Shown: piece after piece, positions 7,002 through 14,914 of the stretch | Layout: the number at the start of each line of letters is the position of its first letter | Numbering within the stretch: the stretch's first letter is position 1 | Origin: Conexibacter woesei Iso977N | GTDB taxonomy: Bacteria > Actinomycetota > Thermoleophilia > Solirubrobacterales > Solirubrobacteraceae | Length of the DNA: 64,000 nt | Assembly: GCF_000424625.1 (NCBI RefSeq) | Contig: NZ_AUKG01000001.1 | Span: 1,364,001 to 1,428,000, forward strand | Reading direction: 5' to 3' | Made by a program: the position numbers and the translations under genes | Notes under the pieces: model-generated | Told to the model about the DNA's origin: nothing | Databases searched by the model: none | Seen by the model: the letters and a program-made list of their open reading frames with translations, nothing else

Positions 7002-10000
7002 CTAGGCGTTGACGAGATCCTCGACATCGCCCGTGTCCGTCGAGGCGTTGGTGCCGGACTGATCGGCGTTCGCCTCGCTGTACGCATCCTGGGTCGTGGT
7101 CGCGCACTGCTGCGCTTCCTGGACCTGGCCCGGGCCGCTGGAATCAGCGGACTGGTCCTGGTCGACCATCTGGTCGGTGGACGCGTCGTTGTCGGCGGAC
7201 GAGTCCGCCGCGTTGTCCAGGGACTGCTCTCCGCCCGCGTTGACGCCCTTCTGGGACGCGTCCGCGGAGGAGCTGGCCGACTGATCGGTGTCGGCCGACT
7301 GGTCCGACGCCTGCGCCTGGCCGGCCCCGCCACACGCCGCCGCGCAGCTCTCGCTGCTCGACTGCGACTGGTCGGGATCCTGCGTGGTGCTGGCATCGTT
7401 GGACGCCTCGGAGGTGCCCGAGTTGTCCAGCGACTGCGAGCCGCCGGCGTTGGTGCCGGTCTGCTCGGCGTCGCCCTCCGAATCCGCGGACTGGTCCGTC
7501 GAGGCGTCCTGCGACGCCTCCTGGGCCTGCCCGGAACCGCCACAGCCGACCGAGCAGCTGTCGCTGCTCGACTGGTCCTGCGACGTGTCCTGATCCGTCG
7601 ACGCGGTGTTGTCCGCGCTCGAATCGGCGGTGTTGGAGTTGTCCTGCGAGCCCGCGACGTTCACGCCGTCCTGCGTGGCGTAGGCCGCGGAGTCGACCGA
7701 CTGATCGGTGCTGGCCGACTGGTCCGACGACTGCGCCTGACCGGAACCGCCACAGCCGGCGTCGCAGCTGTCGCTGCTGTCCTGGCTCTGGTCGAGGCTC
7801 TGGTCGGTGGACGCGTCGTTGGACGCCTCGGAGGTCCCCGAGTTGTCCAGCGACTGGTCGCCGGCGGTGTTGACGCCGCTCTGCGTGGCGTCGGACTCCG
7901 AGGACGCGGTCTGGTCCGTGGAGGCGTCCTGCGACGCGTCCTGGGCCTGGCCGGAGCCGCCACAACCGGCCGAGCACGAATCGCTGCTCGACTGGTCCTG
8001 CGACGTCCCCTGATCCGTGGACGCGGTGTTGTCCGCGGACGAATCAGCGCTGTTGGAGTTGTCCTGCGCACCCGCGACGTTCACGCCCGACTGGGTCGCG
8101 TCCGCCGTGGAGTCCGCCGACTGCGTGGTGTCAGCCGACTGATCCGCCGACTGGGCCTGCCCGGAGCCGCCACACCCGGCGTCGCAGCTGTCGCTGCTCG
8201 ACTGGGTCTGGTCGGGATCCTGGGAGGTCGACGCGTCGTTGGAGGCCTCGGACGTAGCCGAGTTGTCCAGCGACTGGTCGCCACCGGCGTTGGTGCCGGT
8301 CTGGTCAGCGGTGCCCTCCGACGACGCGCTCTGGTCGGTGGACGCGTCCTGGGACGCCTCCTGAGCCTGACCCGAGCCGCCGCAGCCGGCCGAGCAGCTG
8401 TCGCTGCTGGACTGGTCCTGCGACGTGGACTGGTCCGTCGACGACGTGTTGTCCGCCGAGGAGTCCGCGCTGTTGGAGTTGTCCTGCGAGCCACCGTCGT
8501 TCGTGCCCTTCTGGGTCGCGTCCGCGGTGGAGTCGGCCGACTGATCGGTCTCTGCCGACTGATCCGACGACTGCGCCTGGCCCGAACCGCCACAGCCGGC
8601 CTCGCAGCTTCCGCTGCTCGACTGGGACTGGGACGAGTCCTGGGAGGTGTCGGCGTCGTTCGTGGCCGAGGAATCGGCCGAGTTGTCCAGGCTCTGCGAG
8701 GCAGAGCTCGGCGGATCGACGAAGGAGACCGGCGCATTGGCGTTCGTGCCGGTCTGATCTGCCGTCGAGTCCGACGTCGCGTCCTGATCGGTGGACGCGT
8801 ACTGGGTGCTGTCCTGCGCCTGGCCCGAGCCGCCGCACCCGGCCGTGCAGCTTGAGCTGCTCGACTGGGATTGGTCGTTCGACTGGGTCGTCGACGCCGT
8901 GTTGGACGCACTGGACGACGCCGAGTTGCTGTTGCTCTGCGACGCAGAGCTCGAGCCACCGGAGTAGTCCCCACTGCTGATCGTGACCGGCGTGTTCGCG
9001 TTGACGCCCTTCTGGTCCGCCGTGGCGGAGGAGGAGGCCGTCTGCGAGGTGTCGGCGCTCTGGTCAGACGACTGCGCCTGGCCGGAGCCGCCGCAGCCGT
9101 AACCGCAGGAGCTGCTTGCGGTCTGGGACTGCGGGCCGTTCTGGGTGGTCTCGGCGGAGTTGGACGCCTCCGAACTGGCCGAGTTGCTCAGTGTCTGGTC
9201 GGCGGAGCTGTCGCCCGCCACCACGTCGCCGCCGGCCACGATGACCGGGACGTTCGCGTTGACACCGTTCTGCGTGGCGGTGGCCGACGAGTCCGCGGAC
9301 TGGTCGGTCGATGCCGTCTGACTGCTCTCCTGCGCCTGGCCTGAGCCGCCGCAGCCCGACTGGCAGCTGGAGCTGCTGGTCTGGGTCTGCGAGTTGCTCT
9401 GATCCGTCGTCGCCGTGTTGGACGCCGACGAGTCCGCCGAGTTGCTGTTGCTCTGCGTCGCAGAGCTGTTGCCGCTCGTGACGGACCCACCGCTGACGAT
9501 GACCGGGACATTGGCGTTGACCGCCTTCTGCCTCGCATCTGCGGTGGAGGTGGCGGTCTGATCCGTCGAGGCGTCCTGGGACGACGACTGGGCCTGCCCG
9601 GAACCGCCGCAGCCGGTCACGCAGCTTGAGCTGCTCGACTGGGTCTGCGAGGAGTTCTGGGAGGTGTTCGCCGTGTTGGACGCGGACGAGGTCGCCGCGT
9701 TGCTCGCGTTCTGCGTGGCAGAGGACGAGCCGCTCGCCGGTGCGATGTTCCCGTACGTCTGGGAACCGACCGACACGCCGTCACCGCTCACGACCACTGG
9801 GACGTTCGCGTTGACAGCGTTCTGATTGGCGTTGGCGCTGGAGCTTGCGCTCTGCGTCGTGTCGGAGGATTGCGCAGACTGCTGGGCTTGGCCGGAGCCG
9901 CCACAGCCCGCCGTGCATGACGGCGATGCTGCAGATTGCGACTGGCCTGCACCCTGGGACGTGGTCCCCGAATTGGAGCCCTGGGAGGCGGACGTCTGGG

Positions 10001-10106
10001 CGCCCGTCTGATCGGCTGAGCCGGCCGCGACCGCCGAAGCGATCGGACCGCCGATCACCAGCGCTGCAACGCTGGCAACCAGAGCGATGAAGCGATGAAC
10101 GCTCAT
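7002..10106 (-). CDS. large secreted Ser/Gln/Asp-rich CxxxC repeat protein
   Basis: A 1034-residue acidic protein with a signal peptide (about 1-29, ending ASAVAA). The rest is a tandem array of twelve repeats, each centred on a C-x3-C-GGSGQAQ core followed by SADQSADSTADATQ-type stretches with Gln, Asn and Ser at regular spacing. A thirteenth, cysteine-free copy ends the chain. The first five repeats are about 80-98 residues long and most carry a VPVxV-type insert; the next seven are about 70 residues. Regular Q/N/S ladders of this kind suggest a beta-solenoid or curli-like fold stapled by disulfides (inference). ATG 10106 has AAGGGG a few bases upstream; a TTG at 10109 is less likely. First gene of the five-gene operon. 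Confidence 0.85.
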   Translation of the reverse strand: MSVHRFIALVASVAALVIGGPIASAVAAGSADQTGAQTSASQGSNSGTTSQGAGQSQSAASPSCTAGCGGSGQAQQSAQSSDTTQSASSSANANQNAVNANVPVVVSGDGVSVGSQTYGNIAPASGSSSATQNASNAATSSASNTANTSQNSSQTQSSSSSCVTGCGGSGQAQSSSQDASTDQTATSTADARQKAVNANVPVIVSGGSVTSGNSSATQSNSNSADSSASNTATTDQSNSQTQTSSSSCQSGCGGSGQAQESSQTASTDQSADSSATATQNGVNANVPVIVAGGDVVAGDSSADQTLSNSASSEASNSAETTQNGPQSQTASSSCGYGCGGSGQAQSSDQSADTSQTASSSATADQKGVNANTPVTISSGDYSGGSSSASQSNSNSASSSASNTASTTQSNDQSQSSSSSCTAGCGGSGQAQDSTQYASTDQDATSDSTADQTGTNANAPVSFVDPPSSASQSLDNSADSSATNDADTSQDSSQSQSSSGSCEAGCGGSGQAQSSDQSAETDQSADSTADATQKGTNDGGSQDNSNSADSSADNTSSTDQSTSQDQSSSDSCSAGCGGSGQAQEASQDASTDQSASSEGTADQTGTNAGGDQSLDNSATSEASNDASTSQDPDQTQSSSDSCDAGCGGSGQAQSADQSADTTQSADSTADATQSGVNVAGAQDNSNSADSSADNTASTDQGTSQDQSSSDSCSAGCGGSGQAQDASQDASTDQTASSESDATQSGVNTAGDQSLDNSGTSEASNDASTDQSLDQSQDSSDSCDAGCGGSGQAQSSDQSASTDQSVDSAAYATQDGVNVAGSQDNSNTADSSADNTASTDQDTSQDQSSSDSCSVGCGGSGQAQEASQDASTDQSADSEGDAEQTGTNAGGSQSLDNSGTSEASNDASTTQDPDQSQSSSESCAAACGGAGQAQASDQSADTDQSASSSADASQKGVNAGGEQSLDNAADSSADNDASTDQMVDQDQSADSSGPGQVQEAQQCATTTQDAYSEANADQSGTNASTDTGDVEDLVNA
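7142..9930 (-). repeat. tandem coding repeats, 12 CxxxC units
   Basis: Coding repeats of about 210 bp (last seven units) to about 240-295 bp (first five). Units 6 to 11 alternate between two versions: one continues QDNSNSADSSADNT and the other QSLDNSxTSEASND. The recent unit of duplication was therefore a dimer of about 420 bp. Confidence 0.8.
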
Positions 10107-10156
10107 CAAGCCCCTTTCGATGGTGTGCAGCTGATTGCGGGTCGCGGTGCGCGCCC

Positions 10157-10219
10157 GCCGGTCCCACGGCGTGGGCCCGGCTCATCGAAAGACGATGCCC
10201 CGGATGCGTGTTCCGGGGC
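10157..10219 (-). promoter_or_regulatory. structured mRNA leader of the surface operon (three hairpins)
   Basis: Three hairpins follow one another: GCCCCGGA/TCCGGGGC with a 7-nt loop (10197-10219), CATCG/CGATG (10183-10197), and a stem of GCCGG plus CCCAC pairing around GGC (10157-10181). They lie 50-115 nt before the first gene. The strength and packing suggest a structured leader. I cannot match it to a known riboswitch. Confidence 0.45.
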
Positions 10220-10307
10220 TCGGATCGCGGCGTGGCCCGCAGCAGGCTCCGACACCTGCAGCGGGAGGACCGGGATCCGAATGCTCGGTCGTGCATGCTC
10301 GCCGGAC

Positions 10308-10359
10308 CTTGCGGCCTCCGCAAGCCCCCGGACCGTTTACGCAGCCCGACCGCTTGCGG
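10308..10359. promoter_or_regulatory. CTTGCGG operator-like repeats
   Basis: The heptamer CTTGCGG occurs at 10308-10314, inverted as CCGCAAG at 10318-10324 (3-nt gap), and direct again at 10353-10359. A further dyad, CCGTTT...AAACGG, overlaps the third copy. This looks like a multi-site operator for the surface operon; the regulator is unknown, though the adjacent recombinase-like protein is a candidate. Confidence 0.4.
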
Positions 10360-10415
10360 AAACGGAAGGTTGGACTGGACCTGCGACCAGGCACGGCGCC
10401 GCCACCGTCGAACGC

Positions 10416-10454
10416 AAGTCGTCCGGCCCCCGCATATCGGGGGCCAGACGACTT
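10416..10454. terminator. long hairpin, probable terminator of the recombinase-like gene
   Basis: AAGTCGTC and GACGACTT flank CGGCCCCCG-CATAT-CGGGGGCC, giving a nearly perfect stem of about 16 bp with a 5-nt loop. It lies about 40 nt past the stop of the minus-strand gene ending at 10493. No U-tract is obvious, as is common in actinobacteria. Confidence 0.65.
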
Positions 10455-10492
10455 GGATCCTCGGGGCGTCGCGTCGCGCCGCGGCCTGGTGG

Positions 10493-11881
10493 TCAGACGG
10501 GTTGGGGGTCCGGGAGGCGGCTGGCGGAGCGGGCGTGCTGGGGGCGCTTGTAGCCGGCGGCGGACTGCACCGACGACGGGCGCCACTTGGCGCCGCCGCG
10601 CTGGGTCGGGACGCCTTCGGCGTTCAGCACGTCGGCGATCGCCTGGAGGGTCATGCCGTCGGCGCGCATCGCGGCGATGCGCTGGTGGAGCACGGCCGTC
10701 GCGCGCGCCTTCTCGCCGGTGCCCGAGTGGCGCTTCGCGCGCGCCGCCGCGAGCCCGGCCTTCGTGCGTTCGGAGATCCGTTCGCGCTCCCACTGCGAGA
10801 CCGAGGCGAGCGCGCGCGTCGTCTCGCGGCCCGACGCGGTCGCGGTGTCGAGGTCGAGATCCAGCGCGATCAGCCGGATCTCCAGCCTGTCGAGCCAGCG
10901 CAGCAGCTGGCCCAGCTCGGCGACCGACCTCGAGAGGTGGTCCAGGCCGCAGATGACCAGGCACGCGGCCTCGCCGCGGGCGAGCCGCTGCAGGACGTGC
11001 GACAGCCCGGGCCGTTCCAGCGCCCTGCGGTCCCTGCCGTGCTCGCGGTCACCGACGAGCTCCAGCAGATCGACCTCGTCGCACATCCCACAATGCGCCT
11101 CGATCGCCTGCCGCTGCGCGCACATCGCCGCTGCCGCGCCATCCCTGCTGCCGGCCGCCGACGCGTAGCCGATCGCCCGCACCGGACTCGTCGCCCGCTT
11201 CACGACACCCCGTCGCGGAGGCTCGGGCGCCGGCGCTTCCGCAATGACGGCGGCGGGCGGAGGCTCAGGCGCCGGCGCCGGCGCCACCGCCACCGCCACA
11301 ACGGCGGGCGGAGCGACGGCGGCCAGCGGAGGCACCGCCGTGGGCGGAGTCGCGGGCGTGGGCGGCTCCGCTACCGGCCGCGCTTCGTCGAGCGGGCGCG
11401 CCTCGCCGTTCGTCACGGCCGGCGGAGTCTCGGGCGCGGGAGGCTCCGCGTCCGGCGTCGGCTCGCTCGGAACCACCTGCAGCCAGGGCGCCTGGCGGCG
11501 GCGCGGCTGGTGGCGGAGGGCGAGGTGGCCGGAGGTGCTGGCGGTGTCGAGGCCGACGTCGAGGGCGACGAGGCGGATGCCGGCCGCGTCGATCCGGTCG
11601 AGGACCGCGGAGAGGTCGGCGGATGCGGTCGCGAGGTCGCCGAGGCGGCGCACGACCAGGCAGGACGAGGGGCCGTCGCTGACCGCGTCGAGCGCGAGCG
11701 CGAGCGCGTCAGGGTCGCCATCACCTCCCGCGACGGCGATCACGTCGAGCTGCAGCTCGGCGGCGGCGACGACCAGCGGGTCGCGGTCGGCCGGCGCGCC
11801 GAGGTAGGCGAGCGCGGGGACGAGTTGCGGCAGGTCCGCGGCGCGCATGGTTGGGACAGAAGAGCGCTTCCGATGCCTCAT
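10493..11881 (-). CDS. duplicated serine-recombinase-like protein, catalytic residues lost
   Basis: A 462-residue protein with two resolvase-like domains joined by a Pro/Ala-rich linker (about 135-230). The C-terminal copy (235-385) keeps the fold signatures GLDHLSRSVAEL, LDTATASG and ERERISERTKAG, then a recombinase-type HTH (400-446, AIADVLNAEGVPTQRGG). The active-site stretch YxRxS reads Y239-A-S-A-A243, so both Arg and the nucleophilic Ser are missing, and the LDRLSR arginine is His315. The N-terminal copy (about 30-125) is still more degenerate. It probably binds DNA without cutting it. A strong ribosome site (AGGAAGGA) precedes the ATG. Its position directly upstream of the surface operon makes it a candidate regulator of that operon. 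Confidence 0.8.
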   Translation of the reverse strand: MRHRKRSSVPTMRAADLPQLVPALAYLGAPADRDPLVVAAAELQLDVIAVAGGDGDPDALALALDAVSDGPSSCLVVRRLGDLATASADLSAVLDRIDAAGIRLVALDVGLDTASTSGHLALRHQPRRRQAPWLQVVPSEPTPDAEPPAPETPPAVTNGEARPLDEARPVAEPPTPATPPTAVPPLAAVAPPAVVAVAVAPAPAPEPPPAAVIAEAPAPEPPRRGVVKRATSPVRAIGYASAAGSRDGAAAAMCAQRQAIEAHCGMCDEVDLLELVGDREHGRDRRALERPGLSHVLQRLARGEAACLVICGLDHLSRSVAELGQLLRWLDRLEIRLIALDLDLDTATASGRETTRALASVSQWERERISERTKAGLAAARAKRHSGTGEKARATAVLHQRIAAMRADGMTLQAIADVLNAEGVPTQRGGAKWRPSSVQSAAGYKRPQHARSASRLPDPQPV

Positions 11882-12009
11882 AGGGTCCTTCCTGCCTCCC
11901 GCCTGCCAGTGGGCCGACTCTAGACCGGTGCGTCCGCTCGATCCAGGGTGCTAGCACGACATGTAGGGGTTCTGGCGCACAAGCCATGCAGAGCAATGTC
12001 ATTGGGTAC

Positions 12010-12903
12010 TCAGGTGTCCCGCTCCTGCCTAGGCGCGAAGAGCGCGAGCGCCTGGATCGTCGTGATGGTGAGCAGCGCCGCGGCACGTTCGAGCTGCTCG
12101 TCGGCGGTCGCGTAGTGCTCGTGGTGGACCGGGATCGCTCCCGGCGGACCGCGGTGCAGCGACCCGGCGCACGCCTCGATCACGCCCGCGCCGCACGACA
12201 GGACGAACATCAGCCAGTCCGGCCAGTCGGGCCGCTCGTCGTCGGCGAACGGGTCGTCCCCCGCGCACGCGTGCGCCCGCGCGAGGCGCCAGGCGCGTTC
12301 GAACTCCAGCTCGGCGTCGCACGCCGGGCCGTCGCAGGTCGCGCCGACCGTCAGCCCGACCGCGCCGAGCGCCCGCAGCGCCGACAGCGCCTGCGGCGAC
12401 GGCCGGTCGTCGTCGAGCGGATCGCCCGCGACCGCCGCCAGGCGGCCGAGCGCGGGCGCGACGAGCAGCGCGTCGTCGAGCGTCGTCCCGGTCGCCGGCC
12501 CGAACGCCGTTGGCTCGGCCGCGACGGCGCGCGCCGCCCGCTCCAGCGCGGCGACCCGCCGCGTCGCGAGCACGGCGAGGCGCGACGACGCCGGGACCGG
12601 GGGAGACGCCGTCGTCTCCTCGTCGTCGTCCTCGACGAAGCTGCGGCGCGCCAGCAGCGTCACCTCGGCGCCGTGGACGATCAGGTGCTCGAACGTCGCC
12701 CCGAGCGCGGCGAAGCGCTCGACGCCGAACACGACGTCCGGATGGCGCGCGGCGAGCGCCTCGAGCGGTCCGGCGCGCGGGACGGTCCAGACGAAGCGCG
12801 GTGGATCCGCCGCGACGGGCGTCGCGCCCGCCGCGCCGAGCGCCGCCGCGGCGGCGAGCAACCCGGGCTCCGGGCCGTTGAGGACGATGCGCTGGTGATG
12901 CAT
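12010..12903 (-). CDS. hypothetical protein
   Basis: A 297-residue cytoplasmic protein. The N-terminus (RIVLNGPEPG, later FVWTVPRAGPL and VVFGVERF) suggests a small alpha/beta domain, and an Asp/Glu-rich segment lies near 95. The middle and C-terminus are mostly helical with no motif I can place. The ATG at 12903 is preferred over longer in-frame starts because the conserved-looking sequence begins there and CATGGT sits 6 nt upstream as a possible -10 of a leaderless transcript. Function unknown. Confidence 0.6.
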   Translation of the reverse strand: MHHQRIVLNGPEPGLLAAAAALGAAGATPVAADPPRFVWTVPRAGPLEALAARHPDVVFGVERFAALGATFEHLIVHGAEVTLLARRSFVEDDDEETTASPPVPASSRLAVLATRRVAALERAARAVAAEPTAFGPATGTTLDDALLVAPALGRLAAVAGDPLDDDRPSPQALSALRALGAVGLTVGATCDGPACDAELEFERAWRLARAHACAGDDPFADDERPDWPDWLMFVLSCGAGVIEACAGSLHRGPPGAIPVHHEHYATADEQLERAAALLTITTIQALALFAPRQERDT

Positions 12904-13091
12904 CGCCCCACCATGCATCCCCGGACGCCCCGAACCCGCGCAAAGACGCAGAACCATCGCGAACCCTGCGCGAAGTCGTCGCGAACCGCGCGCCTCGCGC
13001 AACACCTCACGCCCGGCGCACACGATTCCGGATCACCCGCCGCGGGCGATTGCCCGCTCGCCCGGTCCGGGCGCAACGTGGTCCGGGCATC

Positions 13092-13499
13092 GTGCCCGCG
13101 CATCTCTCGCTCCCGACGCACTTCCACCGGCAGTCGCCGCTGCCGCCGCTGCGGACCGTCCTGCCCGGCGCTGCGATCGGCGCCGTCGCGGGTGCCGTGG
13201 CCGGGTTCCTGCTCGACGGCGTCGTCGCGATCGTCCTGCTCGCCCTCGCGGGCGCGCTGCTCGTCGTCGCGCTGGTCGCCGCCCTGCCGGACCGCCGGGA
13301 GCGACCCGAGCCGCCACCACCGCACCACGCACCGCCAGCAGCGACCCCGACAACAACGCTCGCGGTCCCACCGGCCGGCCCCGACGCCCCGCCCGGCTGG
13401 TACCCGGACCCCGACCCGCCCCTGGAGACGCCGCACATCAGGCGCCTCTGGGACGGCGAGCGCTGGACCGAGCACCGCTGGGCCCCGCGCGGCGACTAG
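13092..13499 (+). CDS. DUF2510 membrane protein
   Basis: About 135 residues. Two hydrophobic helices lie in the first half, then a Pro-rich linker and a C-terminal DUF2510 domain with its hallmark PPGWYPDPD...RRLWDGERWTEH. This domain is common at the ends of small actinobacterial membrane proteins of unknown role. GTG 13092 is a tentative start; a TTG at 13050 would lengthen the protein. The 3' end abuts the convergent oxidoreductase gene at 13504. Confidence 0.7.
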   Translation: MPAHLSLPTHFHRQSPLPPLRTVLPGAAIGAVAGAVAGFLLDGVVAIVLLALAGALLVVALVAALPDRRERPEPPPPHHAPPAATPTTTLAVPPAGPDAPPGWYPDPDPPLETPHIRRLWDGERWTEHRWAPRGD

Positions 13500-13503
13500 G
13501 CGA

Positions 13504-14535
13504 TTAGGCCACGGGCGCGGCGCTCGCCTCGCGGCGCGCCACCTCGGCCCGCACGATCGGCGCGACCTCGGTCCCGAACAGCTCCATCGACTTCAACACG
13601 TCCGCATGCGCGACCGCGCCAAGGCTCATGTGCCCCAGGTACCGCTGGTGGCCGAACAGCTCGTGCCCGTAGAGGATCTTCTCCGCGACCTGCTCCACCG
13701 ACCCCGCCGCCAGCGCACCCCGCGGCGACGTCAGCGCATGGAACTGGTCCATCCCCGACGGCCCCCAGCCGCGCTCGCGGCCGATCCGGTTCATGACGCC
13801 CAGATAGCCAGGTGCGAACGCCTGATCGGCATCGCCGACGAACGTGTGCGTGTTGATCGCCACCCGCGCCTCGGCCGGATCGAGGCCCACGGCCGCCCAC
13901 GCCTCGCGGTACAGGTTCACGAGCGGGACGAACTTCTCCAGCTCGCCGCCGATGATCGCGATCGTCAGCGGGAGCCCCAGCGACGCCGCCCGGACCACCG
14001 ACTGCGGCGACCCGCCCACGGCGACCCAGACCGGCAGCGGGTCCTGCACCGGGCGCGGCCACACGCCCGCGTCGACCAACGGCGCGCGGTGCTTGCCGGA
14101 CCACGTCACGACCGGCGACTCACGCAAGGCCAACAACAACTCGAGGTTCTCGAGGTACAGGTCGTCGTAGTCGTCCAAGTCCTTGCCGAACAAGGGGAAC
14201 GACTCGATGAACGACCCGCGCCCGGCCATGATCTCCGCGCGCCCGCCGGAGATCAGGTCGATCTCCGCGAACTGCTGGAAGAGCCGGACCGGGTCCTCGG
14301 AGGAGAGCACGGTGACGGCTGACGAAAGCCGGATGTTGTCCGTGATCGCGGCCGCGGCGCCGAGGGCGACCGTCGGCGAGGAGATCAGGTAGTCGGGGCG
14401 ATGGTGCTCCCCGATGGCGAAGACGTCGAGCCCCAGCTCGTCGGCGAGCTTGGCCTCCTCCAGGAGGTCCTTCATCCGCTGCTGGGGGCTCATGCCGGCC
14501 GGCAGGTCGGCGAAGGTGGCGAGTCCGAGTTCCAT
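13504..14535 (-). CDS. luciferase-like (LLM) flavin-dependent oxidoreductase
   Basis: A 343-residue member of the bacterial luciferase-like flavin monooxygenase superfamily, a TIM barrel using reduced FMN or F420. Signatures include ELGLATFADL at the start, GLDVFAIGEHHRPDY, a SSEDPVRLFQQFAEIDLISGGR region and GRGSF. The substrate is not deducible. It stands alone on the minus strand. The ATG at 14535 begins the first barrel strand. The promoter overlaps a strong palindrome cluster, so expression is probably repressor-controlled. Confidence 0.9.
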   Translation of the reverse strand: MELGLATFADLPAGMSPQQRMKDLLEEAKLADELGLDVFAIGEHHRPDYLISSPTVALGAAAAITDNIRLSSAVTVLSSEDPVRLFQQFAEIDLISGGRAEIMAGRGSFIESFPLFGKDLDDYDDLYLENLELLLALRESPVVTWSGKHRAPLVDAGVWPRPVQDPLPVWVAVGGSPQSVVRAASLGLPLTIAIIGGELEKFVPLVNLYREAWAAVGLDPAEARVAINTHTFVGDADQAFAPGYLGVMNRIGRERGWGPSGMDQFHALTSPRGALAAGSVEQVAEKILYGHELFGHQRYLGHMSLGAVAHADVLKSMELFGTEVAPIVRAEVARREASAAPVA

Positions 14536-14544
14536 AGTGCGCCT

Positions 14545-14581
14545 CACGATAGCACAACTAGTTGCGCGCGCAACCATCGTG
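14545..14581. promoter_or_regulatory. promoter with nested palindromic operator
   Basis: GTTGCGCGCGCAAC (14561-14574) is a perfect 14-bp palindrome, overlapped by the palindrome CAACTAGTTG (14555-14564) and bracketed by CACGAT and ATCGTG (14545-14550, 14576-14581). On the minus strand a TTGCGC -35 and TATCGT -10 (16-nt spacer) lie inside it. A dimeric repressor of MarR or TetR type would cover the promoter. It could also control the divergent gene at 14605. Confidence 0.6.
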
Positions 14582-14604
14582 ATCTCCTAGATTCGCGAGC
14601 ACAC

Positions 14605-14883
14605 ATGGTCATCGCACTCCCCACCCCGGTCCCGCCCGTCGCCACCGCAGCCGCCGTCGTCGACTGCCACAGCTACGCCGACTACCCCAACGTCCTGATC
14701 TCCTCGGCCCGCGGCCTCAGCTGCGCCGCCGCGACCAGGGTCATGAAGTCCTACAGGGGCGACTACTCCAGGACCATCAGGGTCCAGTCCTACCGCTGCA
14801 CCCAGGTCTCCGGCTCCCAGTACGGCGGCCAGTGGCGCTGCGTCAACGGCGCCAAGGCCTTCCGCTTCGAGTTCAAGGACTAG
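14605..14883 (+). CDS. small exported cysteine-containing protein
   Basis: A 92-residue protein. The start is weakly hydrophobic (ALPTPVPPVATAAAVV), possibly a poor signal peptide, and is followed by a domain with four Cys residues (DCHSYADYPN, GLSCAAATRVM, YRCTQVSG, QWRCVNG), an arrangement that occurs in small secreted actinobacterial domains. Two disulfides are likely. It is divergent from the oxidoreductase at 13504 and may share its operator. Function unknown. Confidence 0.6.
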   Translation: MVIALPTPVPPVATAAAVVDCHSYADYPNVLISSARGLSCAAATRVMKSYRGDYSRTIRVQSYRCTQVSGSQYGGQWRCVNGAKAFRFEFKD

Positions 14884-14914
14884 CACTTGAACTCCGTGAG
14901 AAGCTCACAGGCAG

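Larger units (their letters stand above)
10107..10492. other. 386-bp regulatory interval upstream of the surface operon
   Basis: No credible gene lies here. The interval separates the recombinase-like gene (3' side) from the surface operon (5' side). It holds three adjacent hairpins, a set of CTTGCGG repeats and a long terminator-like stem, each listed separately. Confidence 0.7.

Noticed and set aside
6909-8855. 648-residue plus-strand frame rich in Gly/Arg/Val
   Set aside because: Antisense of the CxxxC repeat gene; its apparent repeats only mirror the real ones.
7142-9930. Regular DNA repeats that could be a CRISPR array
   Set aside because: Units are 210-295 bp, in frame, and encode a secreted repeat protein; no short identical repeats with unique spacers.
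10157-10219. Leader hairpins as a GEMM (c-di-GMP-I) riboswitch
   Set aside because: There is a GAAA-like loop on the opposite strand, but the conserved GEMM core sequence is not found in either orientation.
10493-11881. Recombinase as a sign of a mobile element or prophage
   Set aside because: Catalytic residues are missing and no att-like repeats, integrase, phage structural genes or composition break are nearby.
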